The notes: generated by a model from the sequence alone, not told the origin. 41,266 bases of DNA from Helicobacter sp. 13S00477-4 (GCF_002272785.1 NZ_MLAS01000016.1:1-41266), one strand, 5' to 3'; positions 9,740 through 19,919 are shown, counted from the stretch's first letter. Numbers and translations are program-made.

Positions 9740-10483
9740 ATGAATTTTAGTGGTAAGAATGTTCTTATAACAGGTGCTTCTAGAAGTATAGGTGCTGAAA
9801 TTGCTAAGAATTTAGCTGGTTTTGGTCTGAAAGTATGGATAAATTATCGTAGCAATCCTGAAATAGCTGATAAACTCAAAAAAGAGATTGAAGATGAGGG
9901 AGGAAAAGCTGCTTTGATTAAATTTGATGTTAGGGATGAAGAGGCTTTTCTTGATGCATTTAAGGTTATCCAAGAATCTGATGAGAAATTATCTTATTTG
10001 GTCAATAATGCTGGGATTACTAATGATAAACTTGCACTTCGAATGAAAACAGAAGAATTTATCAATGTCATAGAGGCAAATTTGAAGTCTGCTTTTATTG
10101 GATGTCGTGAAGCCCTAAAGATAATGAGTAAACAGAGGTTTGGAAGTGTAGTCAATATTGCTTCTATTGTTGGTGAACGAGGGAATCCGGGTCAGAGTAA
10201 TTATGCTGCTAGTAAAGGTGGGATGATTGCTATGAGTAAATCTTTTGCTTATGAGGGTGCACCTAGGAATGTTAGATTTAATTGCATAACTCCAGGTTTT
10301 ATACAAACAGATATGACAGATGTTTTAAAAGATGAAGTCAAAGAAAGTTATGTCAAGAATATTCCATTAGGTCGTCTAGGAGAAGCTAAAGAAGTTGCAA
10401 ATGCAGTAGCTTTTTTATTGAGTGATAATTCAAGCTATATCACAGGAGAAGTTTTAAAGGTAAATGGGGGACTTTATATGTAA
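9740..10483 (+). CDS. fabG: 3-oxoacyl-[ACP] reductase
   Basis: NADPH-dependent short-chain dehydrogenase that reduces beta-ketoacyl-ACP in fatty-acid elongation. The 247 residues show the cofactor loop TGASRSIG (11-18; usually SRGIG, so one Gly is Ser), NNAG at 89-92, and the catalytic set N114, S142, Y155, K159 (YAASK). The C-terminus ITGEVLKVNGGLYM is typical. An AGGAG site lies upstream of the ATG. The order fabG-acpP-fabF-accA makes a compact fatty-acid block. A -10-like TAATAT lies near 9696, so a promoter inside 9648-9739 is possible. Confidence 0.97.
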   Translation: MNFSGKNVLITGASRSIGAEIAKNLAGFGLKVWINYRSNPEIADKLKKEIEDEGGKAALIKFDVRDEEAFLDAFKVIQESDEKLSYLVNNAGITNDKLALRMKTEEFINVIEANLKSAFIGCREALKIMSKQRFGSVVNIASIVGERGNPGQSNYAASKGGMIAMSKSFAYEGAPRNVRFNCITPGFIQTDMTDVLKDEVKESYVKNIPLGRLGEAKEVANAVAFLLSDNSSYITGEVLKVNGGLYM

Positions 10484-10516
10484 GTTTTGATTTTTAATTT
10501 GTTTTTATCAAAACTT
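10482..10516 (+). terminator. Hairpin between fabG and acpP
   Basis: 10-bp arms AAGTTTTGAT and ATCAAAACTT are separated by 15 mostly T bases and overlap the fabG stop. It may attenuate or process the transcript, since acpP is usually expressed far above its neighbours. Confidence 0.4.
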
Positions 10517-10558
10517 TAGTTAATATTACAAATTCTAAATTTAATAGAAGGAGAAAAA

Positions 10559-10792
10559 ATGGCTTTAATTGAGGATATACAAGCTGTAGTAGCTGAGCAG
10601 CTAAATGTAGATGTGGGTCAGGTCAAACCAGAGGCTGAATTTGTAAAAGATTTGGGAGCAGATTCACTTGATGTTGTTGAGCTTGTGATGGCACTAGAAG
10701 AAAAGTTTGAAATTGAAATTCCTGATGAACAAGCTGAAAAAATTGTAACTGTTGGAGATGTTGTAAAATTTATTGAAGATAATAAAAAATAA
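10559..10792 (+). CDS. acpP: Acyl carrier protein
   Basis: A 77-residue acidic helical protein that carries growing acyl chains on phosphopantetheine. The attachment serine is S36 in the DSLD motif ([13 protein letters not shown]). A very good ribosome site (GAAGGAG) lies 6 bases before the ATG, in keeping with an abundant protein. It lies between fabG and fabF. A short hairpin (CCTCT/AGAGG, about 10797-10813) follows and may reduce read-through into fabF. Confidence 0.98.
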   Translation: MALIEDIQAVVAEQLNVDVGQVKPEAEFVKDLGADSLDVVELVMALEEKFEIEIPDEQAEKIVTVGDVVKFIEDNKK

Positions 10793-10845
10793 TTGACCTC
10801 TTTGTTTTAGAGGGGCTTATTGATTTTAATCTATAAGGAGTATAT

Positions 10846-12084
10846 GTGCGTCGAATCGTTGTAACTGGTTTAGGGATGATAAATTCTCTGGGGCTTAATA
10901 GAGGAGATTCTTTTAAATCTATTGTTGATGCTAAATGTGGAGTTAAAAGAATTACCTGTTTTGATACAAATGATTTTCCGGTGCAAATAGCTGCAGAAAT
11001 AATTGATTTTGATCCTAATGAAGTGATGAATCCCAAAGAGGTAAAAAAAGCCGATCGATTTATTCAACTTGCCTTGAAGGCTACAAAAGAAGCAATGAGC
11101 GATAGTGGCCTTTTGGGCAATGATGGACGTTGTGATGAAGGCATAGCTGATCGATTTGGCGTGAGTTCTGCTGCAGGGATTGGTGGACTTATTAATATAG
11201 AAAAGAATTCTATTACTTGTTTTGAAAAAGGACCTAGAAGGATCACTCCATTTTTTATCCCTTCTGCTTTGGTAAATATGTTGGGAGGCTTTACTTCTAT
11301 TGAATATGGCATAAAAGGACCTAATCTTTCTAGTGTTACTGCTTGTGCAGCTGGTACTCATGCAATTATTGAAGCAGCTAAAACAATCATATTAAATGGT
11401 GCAGATAAAATGCTTGTCATTGGGTCTGAATCTACTATTTGTCCTGTAGGTATTGGTGGTTTTGCAGCAATGAAGGCTCTATCAAGTAGGAATGATGATC
11501 CTTTGAGGGCTTCTCGTCCTTTTGACAAGGATAGGGATGGTTTTGTAATGGGTGAGGGTGCAGGTGCTTTGGTGTTGGAAGAATATGAAAGTGCAAAATC
11601 TAGAGGAGCAAAAATTTATGCTGAATTGGTTGGTTTTGGAGAAAGTGGGGATGCTAATCATATGACAACCCCTGCTCCTGAAGGTGAAGGTGCTTATCGT
11701 GCAATGAAAGCAGCTTTGAATATGGCAAATGTTAAGATTGATTATATCAATGCACATGGTACAAGCACAGGTTATAATGATTTATTTGAGACTATTGCTT
11801 TAAGGAATATTTTTGGTGGAAAAGAAAAAGTTCCTCCTGTAAGCTCTACAAAGGGTCAAATTGGACATTGTTTAGGTGCTGCAGGTGCTATTGAAGCTGT
11901 TATTTCTATAATGGCGATGAATGAAGGTATTTTACCTCCTACTATCAATCAAGAGACATCTGATCCAGATTGCAATCTTGATTATATCCCTAATATAGCT
12001 AGACAAGCTGATGTTAAAGCTGTAATGAGTAATTCTTTTGGCTTTGGTGGCACAAACGGTGTCATCATCTTTAAAAAAATATAA
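10846..12084 (+). CDS. fabF: Beta-ketoacyl-ACP synthase II
   Basis: Condensing enzyme that extends acyl-ACP with malonyl-ACP. The 412 residues have the thiolase fold with the C-H-H triad: C167 (TACAAGTH), H304 (NAHGTSTGYND) and H341 (GQIGHCLGAAG). The C-terminal NSFGFGGTNG loop is present. The start is GTG with AAGGAG 6 bases upstream, and the N-terminus RRIVVTGLGMINSLG fits the family. Length equals the usual FabF. Confidence 0.97.
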   Translation: MRRIVVTGLGMINSLGLNRGDSFKSIVDAKCGVKRITCFDTNDFPVQIAAEIIDFDPNEVMNPKEVKKADRFIQLALKATKEAMSDSGLLGNDGRCDEGIADRFGVSSAAGIGGLINIEKNSITCFEKGPRRITPFFIPSALVNMLGGFTSIEYGIKGPNLSSVTACAAGTHAIIEAAKTIILNGADKMLVIGSESTICPVGIGGFAAMKALSSRNDDPLRASRPFDKDRDGFVMGEGAGALVLEEYESAKSRGAKIYAELVGFGESGDANHMTTPAPEGEGAYRAMKAALNMANVKIDYINAHGTSTGYNDLFETIALRNIFGGKEKVPPVSSTKGQIGHCLGAAGAIEAVISIMAMNEGILPPTINQETSDPDCNLDYIPNIARQADVKAVMSNSFGFGGTNGVIIFKKI

Positions 12085-12101
12085 TAAATTAGAAAATTAT
12101 A

Positions 12102-13031
12102 ATGGCTACTTATTTGGATTTTGAACAACGTATCAAAAATATTCAAGATGAGATTGAAATGGCAGCTATTCGTGGTGATGGAGCTGCAAGAGATATTTTA
12201 GAAATTGAGCTTGAAAAAGAAATTCGATCCGTTTATTCAAATATGAATGATTATCAGAAATTACAATTAGCACGTCATCCTGATAGACCTTATGCACTTG
12301 ATTATATTGAATTGATATTGAAAGATGCTTATGAGATATGTGGAGATAGGCATTTTAGTGATGATAAAGCTATTGTTTGTTTTTTGGGTAGGATTGAAGA
12401 TCAAGTAACATTAATCATTGGTGAAGAAAAAGGTAGGGGTACTAAAAATAAATTGATGCGTAATTTTGGTATGCCAAATCCAGAAGGTTATCGTAAAGCT
12501 CGTAAAGCAGCTAAATTTGCAGAAAAATTTAATATTCCAATTCTAATGTTAGTAGATACTGCAGGTGCTTATCCGGGTTTAGGTGCAGAAGAAAGAGGAC
12601 AAAGTGAAGCCATTGCTAAGAATCTCCAAGATTTTGCTGCTTTGAATGTCCCTACTATATCTATTGTGATTGGAGAAGGTGGGAGTGGTGGAGCTTTGGC
12701 TATAGCAGTAGCCGATCGACTTGCTATGATGCAGTATTCAATTTTTAGTGTGATTTCACCAGAAGGTTGTGCAGCTATTTTATGGAATGATCCAAGCAAA
12801 ATAGAATCTGCAACCAAAGCAATGAAAATAACACCTGATGAACTTAAAAAAGCACATTTGATTGATGATATTATTCTTGAACCAAATAAAGGTGCTCATC
12901 GCGATAAAATTTGTGCGGCAAATTTGATCAAAGAATATTTTTTGACTAATTTAGAGGCTATCAGGAAAGAAGATAATTTTATCCAGAAACGTTATGATAA
13001 ATTAATGCATTACGGTGCTTTTGCTGAATAA
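12102..13031 (+). CDS. accA: Acetyl-CoA carboxylase carboxyltransferase alpha subunit
   Basis: The 309-residue alpha subunit of the carboxyltransferase that makes malonyl-CoA. The N-terminal helical part ([15 protein letters not shown]) is followed by the crotonase-like fold with family segments [24 protein letters not shown], the [20 protein letters not shown] loop, and the oxyanion region [16 protein letters not shown]. It starts 17 bases after fabF. The ribosome site is weak. The gene ends 17 bases from the stop of the convergent oxidoreductase, with no clear terminator between. Confidence 0.97.
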   Translation: MATYLDFEQRIKNIQDEIEMAAIRGDGAARDILEIELEKEIRSVYSNMNDYQKLQLARHPDRPYALDYIELILKDAYEICGDRHFSDDKAIVCFLGRIEDQVTLIIGEEKGRGTKNKLMRNFGMPNPEGYRKARKAAKFAEKFNIPILMLVDTAGAYPGLGAEERGQSEAIAKNLQDFAALNVPTISIVIGEGGSGGALAIAVADRLAMMQYSIFSVISPEGCAAILWNDPSKIESATKAMKITPDELKKAHLIDDIILEPNKGAHRDKICAANLIKEYFLTNLEAIRKEDNFIQKRYDKLMHYGAFAE

Positions 13032-13048
13032 AATTCATTGCTCTCTTT

Positions 13049-14665
13049 TTAAGAAGGTGGGAATGATTTTAAAATATACTTGATTATTTCTGCTGCTATT
13101 ACTCCTATAATCGCTGCTAATGCAATTTTTTTGGGATACATATAAGGATCAAGGATTTTATTTGCAGTGCGGTAACCTCCTAGAATAGCTCCTGTAAAGC
13201 CACCACCGGGAAAGCCAAAGCTACTCGCAAAAAATAAATTTTTGATATTTTTTGAGTAAAATTTTTCCCTTCCAATAAAACCTTCTTGATTTTGATCATA
13301 ACCATAGGGTGTCCCTTTTCTTGTCTTTATATAATTTTGTATCGTTTTTGGTGTGGAAAGTTCAGCATGGATGCAATGGGTATTGATGCCCATAAAGACT
13401 TTTTCTAAACGATTTTGGATTTGTCCTAAAAGCTTTGTTTTTTTATCTTTGTATTGGGTTTGATCTAATCCTTCCCATTCTTCAAAATTACTATAAAGTG
13501 CTGCTACTGCTAAATATCTATCATCTCTTTGGCTCAATCCACTATCTATTTTGGAATAATTAATAAAAGCAATAGAGCGATTTTGGATAGGAATATCAGC
13601 GATTTTTATATCTTTGAATGATGAATTCAAGATTTTATCATCAGTGACAAAGGTGTTATAGCTCATTTCAGGATATAATTCAGAAATGTTCTTGTCAAAT
13701 ACCATATAAGCACAGACTAAAGAGGTTGTGATGGGAAATTTTTTTGTATTTTTTGTATCTGATATCGTATCAATATTTTTGTCTAAAAGAGAATCATAAA
13801 CAATTGCAGGATCGCAATTGGCGATTATTTTTGAGGCTTTTATTGATAGGTTTTCTTGGGTTTTTTTGTCCAAGTATTTTACGCCTATAGCTATTTGGTT
13901 TTTTGTAAGGATAGAAGTAACCTCGCAGTTTGCTTTCACTTCTCCTCCATTTTCTTTGATGATCTCACTTAATGCATCAGAAAGGCTTTGTGAGCCACCT
14001 TTAATATAGACACCTTGATCATAGTAATGTTTTTGTGGTATAGCATGAAAACTCCAGATAAATTTATAGGGATCGTGATGGTAATAAGAGATATTGATAT
14101 TAAGGATTTGTTTTAGTTGATTGTCTTTTATACAAGAATCCATTATTTTACCAACAGAATGATTGAAAATCATATTTTTGAGGAAAAATATCAAAGTTGT
14201 AATAGGAGCAAAAAAGAAATCAATAAAGCTCATATCCCAAGGAAATTTACGCACTAAAAAAGCCTGAAATTTTATTTTTTTAAAGTATAGATCAATTCCT
14301 TTATGCTCTTTTGGGAATAAATTTTTTAGTGTGGATTTTACATTTTCTATTCCATGTGGTATAGAAAGATTTTTGGTTTGCGTCCTGATAGTCCAAGTAT
14401 TTGGAAGTTTTATGAGTTGTATTTTTTTATCTAAACCCAATTTTTTAAATATAAGGTGTTTCATATCAGTTTTTGGATTTCCCCAGTCAAGTTCATGTAA
14501 TCCAGCATCTATTTTCATCCCTTTGCGTTTGAAGCAGGTTGCACATCCACCAATAAGACTATGTTGTTCAAGGATGAGTATTTTTTTCCCTGCTTTAGCA
14601 AGTGTTGCTCCACAAGTAAGCCCTCCAAGTCCTGAACCAATAATGATTGCATCGTATGTTTTTAT
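13049..14665 (-). CDS. Phytoene-desaturase/RetSat-like FAD oxidoreductase with probable AUA start
   Basis: A flavin amine-oxidase-superfamily protein of the CrtI/CrtISO/RetSat type, about 538 residues. The frame has FAD motif IIGSGLGGL just after the start, then GGCATCF and GMKIDAGLHELDW. The C-terminal FAD contact is near FFASSFGFPGGGFTGAILGG, and a hydrophobic C-terminal segment (AAIIGVIAAEIIKYIL) may tether it to the membrane. The first ATG (14518) would delete the dinucleotide-binding loop. The frame is open upstream to a TAA with no ATG, GTG or TTG. An AUA at 14665, six bases after AAGGA, begins the expected KTYDAIIIGSG sequence. Either AUA is used weakly or an ATG has mutated. The substrate is unknown, and no carotenoid synthase is nearby. 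Confidence 0.75.
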   Translation of the reverse strand: MKTYDAIIIGSGLGGLTCGATLAKAGKKILILEQHSLIGGCATCFKRKGMKIDAGLHELDWGNPKTDMKHLIFKKLGLDKKIQLIKLPNTWTIRTQTKNLSIPHGIENVKSTLKNLFPKEHKGIDLYFKKIKFQAFLVRKFPWDMSFIDFFFAPITTLIFFLKNMIFNHSVGKIMDSCIKDNQLKQILNINISYYHHDPYKFIWSFHAIPQKHYYDQGVYIKGGSQSLSDALSEIIKENGGEVKANCEVTSILTKNQIAIGVKYLDKKTQENLSIKASKIIANCDPAIVYDSLLDKNIDTISDTKNTKKFPITTSLVCAYMVFDKNISELYPEMSYNTFVTDDKILNSSFKDIKIADIPIQNRSIAFINYSKIDSGLSQRDDRYLAVAALYSNFEEWEGLDQTQYKDKKTKLLGQIQNRLEKVFMGINTHCIHAELSTPKTIQNYIKTRKGTPYGYDQNQEGFIGREKFYSKNIKNLFFASSFGFPGGGFTGAILGGYRTANKILDPYMYPKKIALAAIIGVIAAEIIKYILKSFPPS

Positions 14666-14751
14666 GTAGAATCCTTTTATTCTAGATGTGGATTTTTAAA
14701 ATCTATGTAGAATTGTGAGGTATTTTTTCCAAATTTGTGTCAATAAAGTAT

Positions 14752-14778
14752 TAAATTGATTTCAAAATGGTCGATATA
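14752..14778 (+). promoter_or_regulatory. Sigma-28 (FliA) promoter of flaA
   Basis: TAAA at 14752-14755, a 15-base spacer, then TCGATATA at 14771-14778 match the Helicobacter/Campylobacter FliA pattern (TAAA-N15-CGAT). This places flaA in the late flagellar class. The ribosome site AAGGAG is at 14817-14822. Confidence 0.85.
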
Positions 14779-14829
14779 CCCTACAACCAAGCAAGGAAGC
14801 TTTGGATAAAAATAACAAGGAGTTAGAAA

Positions 14830-16386
14830 ATGGCTTTTCAGGTTAATACAAATATTAATGCAATGAATGCACATGCACAATCTGTCTTTACACAAACAAA
14901 ACTTAGAGACTCTCTTGAGAAATTAAGTTCAGGTTTACGAATCAATAAAGCTGCTGATGATGCTTCAGGTATGATCATTGCTGATAGTTTAAGATCTCAG
15001 GCAAGTGCTTTGGGTCAAGCGATTCAAAATACAAATGATGGTATGGGGATTATCCAGATTGCTGATAAGGCAATGGATGAGCAACTTAAAATCCTTGATA
15101 CTATCAAAGTAAAGGCAACTCAAGCTGCTCAAGATGGTCAAACTACATCATCAAGGAAAGCTATCCAATCAGATATTATTCGTTTAATACAAGGGCTTGA
15201 TAATATTGGTAATACTACTTCTTATAATGGTCAAGCTTTACTCTCTGGTCAATTTACAAACAAAGAATTTCAAGTTGGAGCTTACTCAAATCAAAGTATA
15301 AAAGCTTCTATTGGATCAACTACATCTGATAAGATTGGTCAAGTTAGGATCGCAACAGGTGCTATGATAACTGCTTCTGGTGATATGGGTATCGTTTTCA
15401 AACAAGTTGATGGTGTGAATAATGTCAAGTTAGAGTCAGTAAAGATTTCTACTTCTGCAGGGACAGGTCTTGGTGTTTTAGCAGAGGTTATTAATAAAAA
15501 CACTGATATAACAGGTGTTAGAGCACAAGCAAATGTTATTACAACTTCAGATGTGGCAGTTGTTTCGGGTAATCTTGCAGGTGTTGTTTTAAATGGTATT
15601 TCTTTAGGTGATATTGTTGAAATCAAAGCAAATGATAGCGATGGACGATTAGTAGCTGCTTTTAATGCTGTTACTTCAGAAACAGGAGTAGAAGCTTATA
15701 CAGATGTTAATGGTCGTTTGAATCTTAGAAGTGTTGATGGTCGTGGTATCAGTCTTAAAACTACTGCTCCAGTAGCAGGTGCGGATGGAAAAACGCCTGT
15801 TGCTGCACTTTCAACCGTAAATGGTGGTCAAGATACAACTACAGCAGAAGGGTCTACAAACTTTGGTCGTTTGTCTTTGAGTCGCTTGGATGCTAGAGAT
15901 ATTGTTGTTTTATCTTCTTCAGATTCTACAACTGGAGGTTTTTCAGGTATTGGTTTTGGTGCTACTCAGGTTGCACAAACTACAGTAAACCTTAGGGATG
16001 TAACAGGTACGTTTAACTCTTCTGTAAAATCTGCTTCAGGTGCAAATTATAATGCTGTTGTTGCTAGTGGTAATGCAAGTTTGGGATCAGGTGTGACTAC
16101 ATTAAAAGGTGCAATGGTAGTAATGGATATTGCTGAATCAGCTCAAAAAATGCTTGATAAAATTCGTGCGGATCTCGGTTCTGTTCAGGGACAAATGGTT
16201 AGTACAGTTAATAATATCACTATCACTCAAGTGAATGTAAAAGCTGCTGAATCTCAAATCCGTGAAGTTGATTTTGCACAAGAATCTGCTGACTTTAATA
16301 AATATAATATTCTTGCTCAATCAGGAAGCTATGCAATGAGCCAAGCAAATGCAGTTCAACAAAATATTTTAAGATTATTGAGCTAA
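14830..16386 (+). CDS. flaA: Major flagellin A
   Basis: Filament subunit secreted by the flagellar export system. The 518 residues keep the conserved ends: [18 protein letters not shown] and [17 protein letters not shown] at the N-terminus, and [20 protein letters not shown] at the C-terminus. The middle matches H. pylori FlaA closely ([21 protein letters not shown]), which separates it from FlaB. Ser/Thr-rich surface stretches (about residues 300-380) are where pseudaminic acid is attached in relatives. A short CCCC/GGGG hairpin follows the stop. Expression should depend on FliA. Confidence 0.98.
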   Translation: MAFQVNTNINAMNAHAQSVFTQTKLRDSLEKLSSGLRINKAADDASGMIIADSLRSQASALGQAIQNTNDGMGIIQIADKAMDEQLKILDTIKVKATQAAQDGQTTSSRKAIQSDIIRLIQGLDNIGNTTSYNGQALLSGQFTNKEFQVGAYSNQSIKASIGSTTSDKIGQVRIATGAMITASGDMGIVFKQVDGVNNVKLESVKISTSAGTGLGVLAEVINKNTDITGVRAQANVITTSDVAVVSGNLAGVVLNGISLGDIVEIKANDSDGRLVAAFNAVTSETGVEAYTDVNGRLNLRSVDGRGISLKTTAPVAGADGKTPVAALSTVNGGQDTTTAEGSTNFGRLSLSRLDARDIVVLSSSDSTTGGFSGIGFGATQVAQTTVNLRDVTGTFNSSVKSASGANYNAVVASGNASLGSGVTTLKGAMVVMDIAESAQKMLDKIRADLGSVQGQMVSTVNNITITQVNVKAAESQIREVDFAQESADFNKYNILAQSGSYAMSQANAVQQNILRLLS

Positions 16387-16415
16387 ATTTATCCTCCCCT
16401 CTTTGGGGTTTATTT

Positions 16416-17972
16416 ATGCTCAAACTTTTTTCTTCTGCTAAAAATGCTTATGATAAATCTAATTATAAAGAATGTATTTCTTATTGTGTTCAAATTTTAT
16501 CTATCAGTCCTTTAGATACCCAAGTTTGGAAATTATGTGCTTTTGCTTTATTTTCATTAGGAGAATGCAAAAAAGCGATTGAATATTTAGAATATTCTTT
16601 AAATCTATGTGAAGATGTGCCATCTAAAATTGTATTGGCAGAAATGTATCGTCGATTGAATAATCCTCAAAAAGCTATTGAAATCCTCTGTGGATTAAAG
16701 TTAAAAGACAATATTGATTTCCATTTCAATTTAGCTCGTGCTTATAGTGATATTGGAGATTTTTTGAAATCGATTCAGCATTATTCTTTGGTATTAGAAA
16801 TATCTCCAAATGATGTTGAGGCAATGTATAATTTAGGCAATCAATATATTCGAATCAAAGATTTTACAAATGCTATAAATTTGTTTCAAAAGGCTTTTGA
16901 TCTTGGTTATGAAAATGCTGGGATGCAACTTGCTTCTATATACAGCAAACATTTTGAAGAGCAAAAGGCTTTGAAAATTTATGAAACAATTTCAATCCAA
17001 GAACTTAAAGATCCTTATTTTTACTTTAATTATGCCAATACTCTTAGGTATGCTTTGTATTTTGAAGAATCTGAAGAGATGTATTTAAAAGCCTTATCAC
17101 TTTGCAACGATCCTATTTTTTATTTGAATTATGCTTATTTATTGCTCAGCCTAGGTCGCTATAAAGAGGGTTTTACCTATTATCAAAAGAGGCTTTTGCT
17201 CAAGAATATTTTACCTATTGAAGGTTTGAGGGTTATTCAAGATATTGACTATGAACGGAAAGATGTTTTGGTGTATTATGAACAAGGTTTTGGGGATAGT
17301 TTGATGTTTTCTAGATTCCTTGATAAATTAAAAGTAAAAAATCTTCAAATTTATATTCAAAAACCTCTTTTTAGGATTTTTTCTGATAAATATAAAGTGA
17401 ATTTGAGGTATTCAATTGATGAGATTACTCCTTATGAAAATGCTTTTTCTTTGCTATCTTTGCCAGCAATTTTGAACACAAGTGAAGTCAGCTTATCAGC
17501 TCCAGAATCCAAAAATTTTCAAATCAAAAAAATTGGTATATTTTTTTCATCACATCCAGATTTTATATATTTTGAAGAAAAGAGCATTCCTGTAGAATTA
17601 CTTTTGCATTCACTCAAAGGTTTTGAAATCTATTCTTTACAGCCTGAAGGGATCAGTAGAGAAATTTGTAGAAAATTTGGAGTGAAAGATTTATCTTATA
17701 AAATCAAAGATTTTAAAGATACATTTATAGAATTAAAAAAGCTTGATTTGTTAATCAGTATAGATTCAGCTATTGTTCATTTAGCAGGAATGTATAATAT
17801 ACCTACCATTGTGCTTTTACATAAAAGGTATGATTGGAGATGGGGAAAACTTGGGCAAATTTATCCTATAAAATCAGATTGGTATGATTCTGTCTTAGGG
17901 ATTGCACAAGAACAAAATGGTGATTGGACAGGAGTGTTAAAAATTTTAGAAAGGCATTTGAGAAATGTTTGA
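16416..17972 (+). CDS. TPR protein with heptosyltransferase-like C-terminal domain
   Basis: The N-terminal half (about residues 1-270) is tetratricopeptide repeats, for example DVEAMYNLGNQYIRIKDFTN. The C-terminal half resembles the glycosyltransferase-9-like domain of bacterial TPR-glycosyltransferase proteins: YYEQGFGDSLMFSRFLDKL, then LLISIDSAIVHLAGMYNIPT and YDWRWGKLG. No signal peptide is visible, so it is probably cytoplasmic. It begins 29 bases after flaA and overlaps magIII by 8 bases, so it could be transcribed with flaA. The position suggests flagellin glycosylation or chaperoning, but this is inference. H. pylori is not known to me to have a gene here. Confidence 0.75.
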   Translation: MLKLFSSAKNAYDKSNYKECISYCVQILSISPLDTQVWKLCAFALFSLGECKKAIEYLEYSLNLCEDVPSKIVLAEMYRRLNNPQKAIEILCGLKLKDNIDFHFNLARAYSDIGDFLKSIQHYSLVLEISPNDVEAMYNLGNQYIRIKDFTNAINLFQKAFDLGYENAGMQLASIYSKHFEEQKALKIYETISIQELKDPYFYFNYANTLRYALYFEESEEMYLKALSLCNDPIFYLNYAYLLLSLGRYKEGFTYYQKRLLLKNILPIEGLRVIQDIDYERKDVLVYYEQGFGDSLMFSRFLDKLKVKNLQIYIQKPLFRIFSDKYKVNLRYSIDEITPYENAFSLLSLPAILNTSEVSLSAPESKNFQIKKIGIFFSSHPDFIYFEEKSIPVELLLHSLKGFEIYSLQPEGISREICRKFGVKDLSYKIKDFKDTFIELKKLDLLISIDSAIVHLAGMYNIPTIVLLHKRYDWRWGKLGQIYPIKSDWYDSVLGIAQEQNGDWTGVLKILERHLRNV

Positions 17973-18621
17973 TAGTTTTGATATATTGATGGCTTTAAAA
18001 AAACTTGATTTACTTAAAAATTCTTCACAATGGTGGTGGCCTAATGCCCATAGTTTTGAAACTATATTAGGGGTAATACTCACGCAAAATACCAAATGGG
18101 AAAATGTAGAAAAATCTTTATATTCTTTAAAGAAAAACCATATCTTAGGTGATGATAATGGAGAAAATTTAAAGAATATTGCCAGTATTGAGAGGGATAT
18201 TTTGGCTTCTTATATCGTTTCAAGTGGATTTTTCAATCAAAAGAGTATTCGTTTGATAAATCTTTGCACTTCTATTTTAAGCGATTTTGGTAGTTTTGAG
18301 GTATTTGTATCTAGTGTTGATAGAGAATGGCTTTTAAAGCAAAAGGGTATAGGGAAAGAAAGTGCAGATTCTATTTTGAATTATGTCTGTGGTAGAGAAG
18401 TAATGGTTGTAGACAAATACACTTATAAACTTTTGCTTGCACAAGGCATAGAGATAGAAGATTATGATGAATTGCAAGCTTGGTTTGAAAATGGTATTAG
18501 GGATAATTTAGATGAAGTGTATGCAAGTTATGCTAATAGGTTATCTCTATCACAAATTTATGCTAGATTTCATGGCAAAATAGTAGAATTATCCAAGAGA
18601 AAAATTAAACTGGAATTGTGA
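17965..18621 (+). CDS. magIII: 3-methyladenine DNA glycosylase MagIII
   Basis: Helix-hairpin-helix base-excision glycosylase of the endonuclease III superfamily that removes alkylated adenine. The 218 residues align with H. pylori MagIII (HP0602): QWWWPNA and VILTQNTKWE near the N-terminus, hairpin LLKQKGIGKESAD (123-135), and catalytic D150 in VVDKY. The C-terminal segment IYARFHGKIVE contains the lysine carbamylated in the H. pylori enzyme. The iron-sulphur cluster cysteines of Nth are absent, as expected for MagIII. It overlaps the TPR gene by 8 bases. Confidence 0.93.
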   Translation: MFDSFDILMALKKLDLLKNSSQWWWPNAHSFETILGVILTQNTKWENVEKSLYSLKKNHILGDDNGENLKNIASIERDILASYIVSSGFFNQKSIRLINLCTSILSDFGSFEVFVSSVDREWLLKQKGIGKESADSILNYVCGREVMVVDKYTYKLLLAQGIEIEDYDELQAWFENGIRDNLDEVYASYANRLSLSQIYARFHGKIVELSKRKIKLEL

Positions 18622-19919
18622 TGTATAAGAGTGTATTAGAAATTTTTGAAGAAATCGCACAAATCCCTCATAAAAGTTTTCATACTGATGAAATGTTTGA
18701 ATATATTTGTAGATTTGCCAAACAATATGCTTATAAAATCAAAACTGATAATGCAAAAAATATTTATGCTTTTGGTTCTAAACTTCCTAGACTTTGTTTT
18801 CAATCCCATTATGATATGGTAGGTGTTGGAGAGGCTGATTTTCCCTTGAAGTTGTGTATTGAAAATGGTTTTTTGAAGGCTCAAAATTCTTCTTTAGGTG
18901 CAGATAATGGTATAGGGGTCGCTTCACAATTATATTTAATGCAAAAATATCAAGATTTAGAATTTTTATTCACTAATAATGAAGAGGTTGGACTTTTGGG
19001 TGCAAAAGGATTAGAACTAAAAATTACTTCAAATTATTTAATCAATCTTGATAGTGAAGTTTTTGGGGAGATTGTTTTAGGATGTGCGGGTGGTTATGAT
19101 ATGAATGTATCTTTTGAACTGCCACAAGACAATACCTACTATAAGTATTGTTATAAGATAACTTCAAAGGGTTTTAAAGGTGGACATAGTGGTGTTGATA
19201 TCCATAAAAGTATCAAGAATGCGATTGTGAGTCTTGTAGAATTCATTAGTGGGATAGAATGTGCTATATGTTCTTTTATGGGAGGTGAAAAAAGTAATTC
19301 TCTTCCAGTTTTTGCTCAAGTGATTATAAAAACAAATGAAGTTTTACAAAGCCATGAGAATTTTTCTGTAGAAATTTTGGAACACATAGGGATTGTTTAT
19401 CAAAAAAATATTTTAGAGGATTTTATATTTGGGGTTAAAAATGGTGTTAGGGTAATAGAAGAAAATAATGTATTGGATTCATTAAATGTTTCTTTAGTCA
19501 AACAAAATACAAATAAAATTGATATTTCTTTAATGGGACGTGCGAATACAAAAGAGCTTTTGGAGAAAAATCTTTATGAAGTCAAAAATTTAGCCTTAAA
19601 AATTGATTCAAATGTAAAGATTCAAATAGAGGATTTTTATCTTCCTTGGTGTAGAAATATTGAAGAAGAAGATGAATTTTTAAACGCTATTAAAAAAGCC
19701 TTCCAAAAAGAACCTATTAAGATAGGTCAGATTCATGCTGGATTAGAATGTGGGATTTTGCAGGAAAGATTTGAAGCAATGGGTAAGAATGATGTCAGAA
19801 TGCTTTCAATAGGACCAACAATCTTATCACCCCATTCGGTCAATGAACGTTTGGATATGGTAGCATTTGAAAAATTTTGCGAGGTATTGGAGAATTTGGC
19901 AGAAAATTATAAAATATAG
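18621..19919 (+). CDS. pepD: PepD-like aminoacyl-histidine (beta-Ala-Xaa) dipeptidase, M20C
   Basis: Cytosolic zinc dipeptidase of 432 residues. Metal and catalytic features are in the family order: QSHYDMVG, SLGADNGIG (bridging Asp), NNEEVGLLG (catalytic base and ligand), INLDSE, and GGHSGVDI in the dimerisation domain. A C-terminal ILSPHSVNERLD supplies the last His. I use ATG at 18621, which shares its A with the magIII TGA. A GTG at 18618 would add one residue. The likely role is recycling imported dipeptides. Confidence 0.88.
   Translation: MYKSVLEIFEEIAQIPHKSFHTDEMFEYICRFAKQYAYKIKTDNAKNIYAFGSKLPRLCFQSHYDMVGVGEADFPLKLCIENGFLKAQNSSLGADNGIGVASQLYLMQKYQDLEFLFTNNEEVGLLGAKGLELKITSNYLINLDSEVFGEIVLGCAGGYDMNVSFELPQDNTYYKYCYKITSKGFKGGHSGVDIHKSIKNAIVSLVEFISGIECAICSFMGGEKSNSLPVFAQVIIKTNEVLQSHENFSVEILEHIGIVYQKNILEDFIFGVKNGVRVIEENNVLDSLNVSLVKQNTNKIDISLMGRANTKELLEKNLYEVKNLALKIDSNVKIQIEDFYLPWCRNIEEEDEFLNAIKKAFQKEPIKIGQIHAGLECGILQERFEAMGKNDVRMLSIGPTILSPHSVNERLDMVAFEKFCEVLENLAENYKI

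Noticed and set aside
14830-16386. FlaB instead of FlaA
   Set aside because: The central sequence and the sigma-28 promoter fit FlaA. FlaB in H. pylori is controlled by sigma-54.
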